A stretch of 64,000 nucleotides of DNA from UBA1941 sp046329575. GTDB lineage: Bacteria; Bacteroidota; Bacteroidia; Chitinophagales; LD1. The stretch is from assembly GCA_046329575.1 (NCBI GenBank), contig JAXLUJ010000003.1:62001-126000 (forward strand), read 5' to 3'. The notes under the pieces were generated by a model. That model did no database searches and was not told the origin of the DNA. It saw only the letters and a program-made list of their open reading frames with translations. Each line of letters opens with the position of its first letter. The first letter of the stretch is position 1. The position numbers were made by a program, and so were the translations under genes. Below, in pieces: positions 1 to 6,159 of the stretch.

Positions 1-1481
1 ACTGAAATCCACTTTTCATCGCTATTGCTGAACCATAATTCCATCCGTCCATTGGAAGGATTGGGCGCTACTATAAAATCCTGGTCGCGAACTTCAGCAA
101 CTCCCACCTCACAATCGCGAAGCGTTACAAAAACGGAATCGGTAATTGAAAAACAGCCGGAAGAACGACTTACTTTTAACTGATAGTAACCGGTTGCCGG
201 AGGAATGAGCACAGCAGTAGAATCGTACATCATTTTCACCCCATTAAAAAGCCATTCATAAATAAGCCCCTCTCCTTCTACGGCATGCAGCGGCCCACTG
301 TAGCAACCGTTAAGGGTATCTTCAAAAGTGAAAAAGGCAACAGGGGCGCAATGGGTGGTATCGGTTAATTTTACAATCATGCCGCTATCGATCAGCGCGG
401 CATATAATTCGCCATATTGATCTTCGCCGAATGAAACAATATTCTTTCCATAAGGCAGAACGCCTAGGGTATCTACGTTCCAGCCGGTGGTAGATTTACT
501 AAGCATCCAAAACGCCCCTGAGCAGTAATCGCTGAAAATGTATTTCCCGAAAAGATTTCGGTGTTGCGAGCCGCGATACACATAACCGCCATTAACCGAG
601 CACGAATAACCAAACTGACCGTGGTAATAGTCGAAAACCGGATCTACTTTTGCGATGGTCGCGCAGTTGGTATCGTAACGATGACTACCTTCAAAACAAC
701 GCCAGCCGTAGTTTTCGCCACCGGTGGAAGCCGCAGGCTGAAAATCGATTTCTTCGTAATATGCCTGTCCTACATCGCCTATCCACATATCGCCGGTGAG
801 GCGGTCGAAACTGCTGCGCCACGGATTGCGCACGCCATAGGCCCAAATTTCAGGACGCGCATTTGGTGTGCTCACAAAAGGATTGGAAGGTGGAATATGA
901 TAGATGCTGTCGCCCGGCCGCACTTCAATACGAAGAATTTTGGCCAGCAACGTATCCAAATTTTGTCCGTTATTGCCGGGGTCGCCGCCATTGCCGCCAT
1001 CGCCCAGGTTGATGTAGAGCAAACTATCAGGACCAAACATCATGTTACCGCCATTATGGTTCACATAAGGCTGAGGCGTTTCCAACAAAATAATTTCAGA
1101 AGAAGTATCAGCCACCAGCGAATCAGGCATGCAGTGAAAAGAAGAAATGCGGGTAAATCCGGTGCCACTGCCGTGGATGTAGTTGACATAAAACATGCCG
1201 TCGTTTTTGAAATTCGGACTGAATGCAAAGCCCAACAACCCCTGTTCGTTCGATGAACTATTAACGCGTGAAGTGATATCGAGAAACGGTATGGGCTGAC
1301 GAACACCATGATCAATTACCTGAATGGTGCCGCGTTTTTCAACTATGAACAAACGCGAATCGCTACAGTGTTTAATATCCACCGGTTTTACAAAACCCGA
1401 AGCAAAAGGTTGCAAGGTTATGGGCGATTGCGCCATGGCGAACTGTGCCGCAAAAAGCAGGAGCGTACAGATTTTCTTCAT
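1..1481 (-). CDS. Secreted glucose/sorbosone dehydrogenase-like protein with T9SS tail (3' end cut off)
   Basis: Translating the minus strand from the ATG at 1481 gives a signal peptide ending near AMAQ, then a beta-propeller of the PQQ-dependent soluble glucose/sorbosone dehydrogenase family. The family motif HNGG..FGPD..LY...GDGG starts at His142, which matches the catalytic-base His of soluble glucose dehydrogenase, and a W.YG.RNPWR block follows. After about residue 390 comes a PKD-like domain, then PNPSNGRMELWF, the start of a T9SS type A sorting domain. The frame is still open at base 1, so roughly the last 50-70 residues lie outside the window. It should be exported across the inner membrane by Sec and across the outer membrane by T9SS. 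The substrate is not predictable, and many Bacteroidota members of this family have no proven dehydrogenase activity. Confidence 0.88.
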   Translation of the reverse strand, partial: MKKICTLLLFAAQFAMAQSPITLQPFASGFVKPVDIKHCSDSRLFIVEKRGTIQVIDHGVRQPIPFLDITSRVNSSSNEQGLLGFAFSPNFKNDGMFYVNYIHGSGTGFTRISSFHCMPDSLVADTSSEIILLETPQPYVNHNGGNMMFGPDSLLYINLGDGGNGGDPGNNGQNLDTLLAKILRIEVRPGDSIYHIPPSNPFVSTPNARPEIWAYGVRNPWRSSFDRLTGDMWIGDVGQAYYEEIDFQPAASTGGENYGWRCFEGSHRYDTNCATIAKVDPVFDYYHGQFGYSCSVNGGYVYRGSQHRNLFGKYIFSDYCSGAFWMLSKSTTGWNVDTLGVLPYGKNIVSFGEDQYGELYAALIDSGMIVKLTDTTHCAPVAFFTFEDTLNGCYSGPLHAVEGEGLIYEWLFNGVKMMYDSTAVLIPPATGYYQLKVSRSSGCFSITDSVFVTLRDCEVGVAEVRDQDFIVAPNPSNGRMELWFSNSDEKWIS

Positions 1482-1495
1482 TGAGGGAAGTTAGG

Positions 1496-1691
1496 TGAAA
1501 AACTGAAAGATGAGAACTGGAAGTTGAAAGTTGAATTCAGGCGATTGGATGTTGCATACGTAGCGCCGGGTATCCGTGCATAAGTGCATCAGTGGCGAAA
1601 GCGCTTTCAACCTGCGCCTTGTCCCTTGCCTCTTGCCTCTTGCGTCTTGTGTCTTGTGTCTTGTGTCTCGCCCCTTGTGTCTTGCGTCTCT
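1496..1691. repeat. Intergenic short tandem repeats (GAAAGTT-like and TCTTGNG heptamers)
   Basis: The spacer between two minus-strand genes holds no credible gene. Near 1496-1535 are degenerate heptamers of the GAAAGNT/GAAGTT type. From about 1618 to 1691 the unit TCTTGCG/TCTTGTG/TCTTGCC is repeated about ten times with a 7-bp period, ending about 10 bp from the stop codon of the transaldolase gene. Between them, 1570-1600 holds GTATCCGTGCA...GTGCATC, which resembles the linker in the composite spacers at 57.4 and 63.6 kb. Confidence 0.8.
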
Positions 1692-1698
1692 TCCTCCC

Positions 1699-2355
1699 CT
1701 ATCCATTCACCTTTTTGTAATCAGCCAGAAACTTTTCCAGGCCGATATCGGTAAGCGGGTGTTTGAACAAGCCCATGATAGAAGAAAGCGGACAAGTGGC
1801 AATATCGGCTCCTGCTTCGGCGCATTGCACGATATGTAATGGTGTACGAATAGAAGCTGCCAGCACTTCGGTTTTGTAGCCGTAGGTGCGGTAAATTTGA
1901 ACGATTTGACCGATCAGTTGCACGCCTTCCCAGCAGGAGTCGTCGATGCGGCCAATGAAAGGCGACACCATAGATGCGCCGGCCTTAGCCGCCAACAGTG
2001 CTTGCGCTGCGCTGAACACTAAGGTACAGTTGGTTTTGATGCCATTATCGGTAAACCATTTGATGGCTTTTACACCATCCACCGTCATGGGCACTTTAAC
2101 TACAATATTCGGATGCAATGCTGCCAGTTTTTTCCCCTCTTCTACCATTTCTTTAAAAGAAACAGAGATCACTTCGGCGCTAACCGGACCGCTCACCATG
2201 TTACAAATGTTCACATAATGATCCAGTATGTTTTTATCGCCCTTAATGCCCTCTTTGGCCATTAGGGAAGGGTTAGTGGTTACACCATCGAGGATGCTTA
2301 AAGCTTCGGCTTCTTTAATTTCGTTGAGATTGGCCGTATCGATAAAGAATTTCAT
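1699..2355 (-). CDS. fsa: Transaldolase / fructose-6-phosphate aldolase (TalC/FSA type)
   Basis: This 218-residue protein is full length for the small transaldolase subfamily, a class I TIM-barrel aldolase of the cytoplasm. It either transfers dihydroxyacetone units in the pentose phosphate pathway or cleaves fructose 6-phosphate. The N-terminus MKFFIDTANL, the GVTTNPSL block (residues 24-31) and NIVVKVPM with the Schiff-base lysine at Lys87 are diagnostic; E. coli FSA uses Lys85. The C-terminus GLEKFLADYKK is also typical. Sequence alone does not separate transaldolase from FSA activity. It is a single gene, with a likely promoter just upstream and a heptamer array just after its stop codon. 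Confidence 0.93.
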   Translation of the reverse strand: MKFFIDTANLNEIKEAEALSILDGVTTNPSLMAKEGIKGDKNILDHYVNICNMVSGPVSAEVISVSFKEMVEEGKKLAALHPNIVVKVPMTVDGVKAIKWFTDNGIKTNCTLVFSAAQALLAAKAGASMVSPFIGRIDDSCWEGVQLIGQIVQIYRTYGYKTEVLAASIRTPLHIVQCAEAGADIATCPLSSIMGLFKHPLTDIGLEKFLADYKKVNG

Positions 2356-2369
2356 ACAGGAATTTTGTG

Positions 2370-2399
2370 TGAAAATAGAATTTCGGAAGATAGTGACAA
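2370..2399 (-). promoter_or_regulatory. Candidate Bacteroidota-type promoter for the transaldolase gene
   Basis: On the minus strand a TTG at 2399-2397 is followed after 19 bases by TATTTTCA (2377-2370), close to the Bacteroidota -33 TTG / -7 TAnnTTTG consensus, and the ATG follows 15 bp later. The match is partial (TTCA for TTTG), so this is an inference from pattern and position. Confidence 0.35.
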
Positions 2400-2540
2400 G
2401 AGCAGCAAGTGTGGGGAGCGTAATCAGTGGTAAGTGGTAAGTGTTAAGAAGCTGGTGGCAAGTTTTTAGTGAGCTAAGTCGACCTAATGCGAAATGATTG
2501 TTAGTGACTGGAGCTTTCGATTATCGTGAGTGCCTCTTTC

Positions 2541-2612
2541 GAATAATGAGGAACCATCCGCATTTTCATATACCCACGAGGTTGCTTTGGAAACCTACCG
2601 GGAGCTGGGGAG
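2541..2612 (+). repeat. Imperfect direct repeat, left copy (flanks the HigBA module)
   Basis: The segment starting GAATAATG and ending CTGGGGAG aligns by eye with 3438-3507 over about 70 bp, with a few single-base gaps and about three quarters of positions identical. Shared blocks include ACCATCCG, CCCACG.GGT and GCTTTG.AAA. The two copies have the same orientation and enclose the toxin-antitoxin genes. The rest of 2356-2645 holds only a short GGTAAGT-type run near 2427-2450. Confidence 0.6.
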
Positions 2613-2645
2613 GTGAAGCTAAGATAAGTGCGGCCGCGATTTGTT

Positions 2646-2951
2646 TCAAAGTTGTAGTGTCAGTTTCAATTGCCCGCCGAAGCCGGTTTGAATAATTTTC
2701 ATCAATGTTGAAAGGCGAATATCCGTTGCGTTGTTTTCAATTCTGGAAATGTAAGACTTATTGGTGCCACATTTTTCTGCCAGTTCTTCCTGAGTCATAC
2801 CGAGTTTCACTCTAGCTTCCTCAAGCAAAACGCCAAGCTGAAAAGCCTCGAATTCCTGCTCCCATTGTTCTCTTTTTGCAACACCTCGTTTGCCGTATTT
2901 CTTGTCAAGAATATCGGTAAACGAAGTGAGGTTTTTATTTTTCGCTTTCAT
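2646..2951 (-). CDS. higA: HigA-type antitoxin, XRE-family helix-turn-helix protein
   Basis: This is a 101-residue cytoplasmic DNA-binding protein. A charged N-terminal part (about 1-40) precedes a complete XRE helix-turn-helix (about 45-98) with LGMTQEELAEKCGTNKSYISRIEN. In HigBA modules the antitoxin binds the toxin and represses the shared promoter. It lies downstream of a RelE/HigB-superfamily toxin gene in the same direction. The toxin reading frame, once corrected, overlaps its first 17 bases, which is the toxin-first order typical of higBA. The toxin is frameshifted in this assembly, so the antitoxin may be a relic or an orphan regulator. Confidence 0.85.
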   Translation of the reverse strand: MKAKNKNLTSFTDILDKKYGKRGVAKREQWEQEFEAFQLGVLLEEARVKLGMTQEELAEKCGTNKSYISRIENNATDIRLSTLMKIIQTGFGGQLKLTLQL

Positions 2952-3272
2952 ATTCTGCTTTAATTTTCAATGCCTTTTCAATTTCCTGTTTAGGTGTTTT
3001 CTGAGTTTTTTTCTGAAATCCATTTCCTAAAACAACCAGATTACCATCGTCAAAAAGGCAAAGATTCTGAAAATATTGTTTCCTACCTCCACTCTTACTT
3101 CATAAACCCCTTTAGTTCCTTCAATATGTTTAAAGTACTTTTCGGGAACTTGTTTCATAAACCTGATAAGGTTTAACGTCCATTCAATTTTTCGCTGTAC
3201 GTTATCATCAAGGCCTTCATAGAAGTTCAGGAAATAGCGTTTATAGGTAAAAATTTGTCGCTCAAAAGCCAC
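2935..3272 (-). pseudogene. higB: HigB/Gp49-like (RelE superfamily) toxin, broken by a one-base frameshift
   Basis: The open frame starting at 3272 encodes a phage Gp49/HigB-like toxin (YKRYFLNFYEGL, KGVYEVRVEVGNNIFRIF) but stops at 3027 after 81 residues. Its last eight residues (LTMVIWLF) are unlike the family. Adding one base in the five-T run (plus-strand A at 3052-3056) restores FFDDGNLVVLGNGFQKKTQK and an uninterrupted frame to a TAA at 2937-2935, giving 112 residues, a normal family length. Active members cleave ribosome-bound mRNA. As read, the C-terminal strand bearing the usual basic residues is lost, so the toxin should be inactive. A sequencing error in the homopolymer is equally possible. 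Confidence 0.85.
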
Positions 3273-3437
3273 GTTGCTAAGTTAACTATTTAGACAACCA
3301 ATTCAAAATCGAATTTTAGTTCTTTAGTTGGAAATGGTTTGGAATCAGCACCGGCGAAGACATTGAATGTACTTCATCACCTTCAACTGTAAATAGTTGA
3401 ACAGCAGAAAATTCAGTGTAACATATCAAGTAAGGGG

Positions 3438-3507
3438 GAATAATGCGGATACCATCCGATCTTCGTATTCCCACGGGGTAGCTTTGCAAATTTCGAGGGA
3501 GCGGGAG
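3438..3507 (+). repeat. Imperfect direct repeat, right copy
   Basis: Partner of 2541-2612 (GAATAATGCGGATACCATCC...GGAGCGGGAG). It sits in the gene-free stretch 3273-3605. The bases after it (3508-3570) are GC-richer, with GGCCAGGCGCGG and GGCGCTGCAACGAGCGGTTAGC. No credible gene was seen in this stretch. Confidence 0.55.
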
Positions 3508-3605
3508 TGAGCGTAGTTTTGGCCAGGCGCGGAAAACGCATGGCCGGAAGGCGCTGCAACGAGCGGTTAGCAAATCAAGATGGAACGAGAGTTTATGCCC
3601 CGGTT

Positions 3606-4229
3606 TTAATCCACTTTATCTAAAACTACTAACATTTTATGGAGTTGTGTTTCCCGTAAATTTTTGATTTCATCGCCCCAACGATTTAGCAATTCAGGAA
3701 TAAGTTCCCGGCGAATTGCGGTCTTTGCAAGTTCTTTAAAGTCTTTGTCGATGGTGCCTTCCAGATATAATTGCCCAAATGCTATAGCAATGATAGCTGC
3801 GTCGATACCCGAAAGCATTCGGGTTCCAAATATGCTTTTGTTGATATACGGATTCAGTTTTTCCAAATTGGTTTCATTAAAATCGAACTTTGGATAACCC
3901 CAATAGTCGATCTGTTCGTTTAAAAATTGTTTGGGGTTGGCTGTTTTATTCGTTCGTCGCCATTCCGCAAAACCGGCGTAGGTATCTGCACCGTCATCGT
4001 TACCAAAAGGAGCAGTCTCTTCAATTGTACTCCAGAAGAAATCTTCATTCATCAGTCTTTTTGCGTTGGGATGTGCGTTTTCAAAGCTTGGAGAGTAATC
4101 AGACATCGTTTTGGTATTATTTTGTTTTGATTTAGCGGGACTGCTGCTGGTTGACTGGTGTGATTTATGGTTCGATTGACCGGAAACAGCAAGTGCCGGA
4201 AGAAAAAATAGTAGGAGCAGGTATTTCAT
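3606..4229 (-). CDS. Exported YfeS-like protein of unknown function
   Basis: This is a 207-residue protein with a signal peptide (MKYLLLLFFLPALAVSGQS), a Ser/Lys/Gln-rich linker (about 20-45) and a soluble domain with FENAHPNAKRLMNEDFFW and APFGNDDGADTYAGFAEWR. From memory this domain resembles the uncharacterised YfeS family, whose members carry a similar HP.AK..M.E.F.W..I.E..PFG.D.G.DT pattern and are normally cytoplasmic. An exported version is unusual. Function is unknown. It lies in the accessory island, preceded by the 21-bp array and followed by the toxin-antitoxin segment, so horizontal gain is plausible. Confidence 0.6.
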   Translation of the reverse strand: MKYLLLLFFLPALAVSGQSNHKSHQSTSSSPAKSKQNNTKTMSDYSPSFENAHPNAKRLMNEDFFWSTIEETAPFGNDDGADTYAGFAEWRRTNKTANPKQFLNEQIDYWGYPKFDFNETNLEKLNPYINKSIFGTRMLSGIDAAIIAIAFGQLYLEGTIDKDFKELAKTAIRRELIPELLNRWGDEIKNLRETQLHKMLVVLDKVD

Positions 4230-4403
4230 AGATAGATATAAAGCCTTCAGTAGCGCGATATTGTAGTTTCTAATTTAAGAACTGCTCCCAACTTAGAAAA
4301 TTAAACAAGAAGCCAAACGCATTGGCATCTCACCGATTCGATAGCCACCAACACGCAAGAAGTCCTCTTTAGTTCTTTTAATTTTTGATTGAACAGGTAG
4401 AAG

Positions 4404-4620
4404 GTAGTTACCAACCCGACTTTCATACTTACCATGGCCAGTTTCATGTTTACCAATGGCTGTTTCATAGTTACCAACGGCAGTTTCATGCTTACCAATG
4501 GCTGTTTCATGCTTACCAATGGCAATTTCATAGTTACCATGGCCAGTTTCATGCTTACCAACGAGAGTTTCATAGTTACCATCGCCGGTTTCATAGTTAC
4601 CAAGGCGAGTTTCATGCCTA
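4404..4620 (-). repeat. 21-bp tandem array, about ten units, open in several frames
   Basis: A unit close to TTTCATGCTTACCAATGGC is repeated about ten times with a 21-bp period. On the minus strand it reads as a heptapeptide repeat MKLALVT/MKQPLVS, with an in-frame ATG starting every unit. A minus-strand frame (4615-4301, 104 codons) runs through it into 40 ordinary codons. Two plus-strand frames are also open, as expected for any stop-free 21-bp repeat, so openness is not evidence of coding. No signal peptide or known domain is visible. The period equals three heptamers, like the 7-bp arrays elsewhere in the window. Confidence 0.7.
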
Positions 4621-5000
4621 GTGTTTCCTCTTCTAATTCTTTTAAAGTTGTCGGAGTATGGACGCTACAACTATATTCCTAATTCTGAAAAACCGTATAT
4701 GAGAGTTTTAATTTTTTAGGATCGTATTTGAGCATTACCTAACGGTTTGGCGCTTGGGGCAGTGCAGGAATAGAATTCCGTCCGTCTGTCTAACGGAAGC
4801 TAAATTTATAAATAAAAGTTGATGGTTTGCACATAGCTACATTAATAACGTCAAGCTGGAATATGAAACCAAATTGAAAAACAAAAGTTGAAACACGGCT
4901 TCTGGCCTCCCCCATTTTGGCAAACCCTTTGTTACAGGCATACTCCTTTCGCCATCGTTTTTTATGTTGCCTATCTGAATGAGAAACATTTTTTAAGTGT
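4621..5000. other. Gene-free AT-rich leader of the restriction-modification island
   Basis: No supported gene. Around 4738-4800 a short segment (TAACGGTTTGGCGCTTGG...GTCTGTCTAACGG, ending with a repeated TAACGG) looks like the boundary sequences often seen between unrelated accessory genes in Bacteroidota; this is an impression, not a match to a named element. The rest is AT-rich and leads into the C-box operator. Confidence 0.3.
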
Positions 5001-5025
5001 TACTTATAGTCTTTGATTTATAGTC
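5001..5025 (+). promoter_or_regulatory. C-box operator of the restriction-modification controller protein
   Basis: TACTTATAGTC (5001-5011), spacer TTTG, then ATTTATAGTC (5016-5025) form two tandem half-operators. They closely match the C-box consensus known for type II restriction-modification controller proteins (two GACTNNNAGTC-type boxes about 4-5 bp apart). The controller gene starts 24 bp downstream. In studied systems the C dimer first binds the distal box and activates, then fills the proximal box and represses, which delays restriction until the methylase has protected the DNA. Confidence 0.72.
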
Positions 5026-5048
5026 AACAAGTTGTCAACTTCGCAACC

Positions 5049-5288
5049 GTGGATATAAAACTAAAAATAGGTCAACGAATCAAAGATTTAAGAGAAAAAG
5101 CTGAAATGTCTCAAAAGGATCTGGCTTATGCATCTGATTTAGATAGAAGTTATATCGCAAGTATTGAAAATGGTCAACGCAATGTGTCAATTGTGAATAT
5201 TGAAAAAATTGCTGTGGCACTTAATGTAAATGTCAAGGAATTTTTTAAAAGTAATAACTTTGAGAACACTACAACAGATAAAAAGTGA
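5049..5288 (+). CDS. Controller (C) protein of a type II restriction-modification system, XRE family
   Basis: Read from the GTG at 5049, the protein has 79 residues, the usual C-protein size, and is almost entirely one helix-turn-helix: IGQRIKDLREKAEMSQKDLA, then DRSYIASIENGQRN and a C-terminal NVKEFF helix. The frame extends upstream to a TTG at 5013, but that codon lies inside the operator, so GTG is the likelier start. It should bind the C-box as a dimer and time expression of the nuclease gene, which overlaps its 3' end in the same direction. The methylase lies on the opposite strand and converges on the nuclease gene, so it needs its own promoter. Confidence 0.85.
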   Translation: MDIKLKIGQRIKDLREKAEMSQKDLAYASDLDRSYIASIENGQRNVSIVNIEKIAVALNVNVKEFFKSNNFENTTTDKK

Positions 5289-6159
5289 TATAGACGCAAG
5301 GATTGCTTTAGCTGCACTAAATCCTCTTACTCTAGCAGAGTCTCTAGAAATTATTAAAATTTCGGTAGAGGATGTAATTCGGTCAGGTGGTGCTGCTGGA
5401 AAAACTTCTTTGATAACTTCGCAACAAATTGTAAACTTATTACACGAAACAATTAAATCGTCACTAGTTGCAGAAGGTGTCAATGCTATAAATATTCGCC
5501 CGTTAATCGGCAGGGCTAACCCCGAAATAACATTAGCAGGTTTTTTAAAATTCAAAAAACAAGATGTTTGTGTTTTTCCTAATAATTTACAGCCTAGGCA
5601 AGAACTATTAGGTTTCAATGGTTTATTTAATACTGGAATTATAGAACCATATGGCGAACTGTTTACTGAACATATTATGTCCGTTAATGTAAGAACTCAG
5701 TTAAGCAGTTTAGGAAATAATGTCGACACAATGTTTGAAAGAACATATGCAGAGCCTTTAAATCTTCATAGGCGTGTTCCTAAAATGGTTCTTGGTGAGA
5801 TGTATTTGATTTCTGTTAGAGAACTTGATTCTGGGCAAATTGCTCACAACAATCCTGTTTACTCAAATTTTACTGCCGCAACTGCCAGGCAGCTGGAGCG
5901 TTATATAAAGGGATTTGCGGCTTTAAATATGCGAAAAGGGCAACGAGATGATGATTTTAAATATGAACGTGTAGCCCTTATTATTGCAGACTTTTCACAA
6001 AATCCCGTTCAGATTTATAGTACAACACAACAATTAATTCAGGATAATTTGCTCCCGCCAAACTCAACAGCGTTAATGGACAACTTGCAATTTGACGGTT
6101 TTGCTAGAACACTACTTGATAATTACGAACAAAGATTTGGATTGAATATTTTGACCTGA
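5230..6159 (+). CDS. Putative type II restriction endonuclease, family not recognised
   Basis: This 309-residue protein is assigned by context: it is co-directional with and overlaps the C-protein gene by 59 bp, and it faces an adenine methyltransferase. The ATG at 5230 is the first start; a TTG at 5260 would give a start just before the C-protein stop. I could not identify a PD-(D/E)XK, HNH, GIY-YIG or PLD signature with confidence. The segment NPEITLAGFLKFKKQDV (about 108-124) might hold an E/K pair but this is weak. The block VNVRTQLSS...FERTYAEPLNLH...PKMVLGEMY is a conserved-looking core. It has no membrane segments or signal. It should cut DNA at the site protected by the neighbouring methylase. 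Its 3' end overlaps the methylase gene by 37 bp. Confidence 0.65.
   Translation: MSRNFLKVITLRTLQQIKSDIDARIALAALNPLTLAESLEIIKISVEDVIRSGGAAGKTSLITSQQIVNLLHETIKSSLVAEGVNAINIRPLIGRANPEITLAGFLKFKKQDVCVFPNNLQPRQELLGFNGLFNTGIIEPYGELFTEHIMSVNVRTQLSSLGNNVDTMFERTYAEPLNLHRRVPKMVLGEMYLISVRELDSGQIAHNNPVYSNFTAATARQLERYIKGFAALNMRKGQRDDDFKYERVALIIADFSQNPVQIYSTTQQLIQDNLLPPNSTALMDNLQFDGFARTLLDNYEQRFGLNILT

Noticed and set aside
561..1256. 231-codon plus-strand open frame
   Set aside because: Antisense to the sugar-dehydrogenase-like gene, which has a signal peptide and strong family motifs; the plus frame has no recognisable domain.
3316..3573. 85-codon minus-strand frame between higB and the YfeS-like gene
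   Set aside because: It overlaps the direct repeat copy and has no domain or start context; its composition looks like GC-rich repeat sequence.
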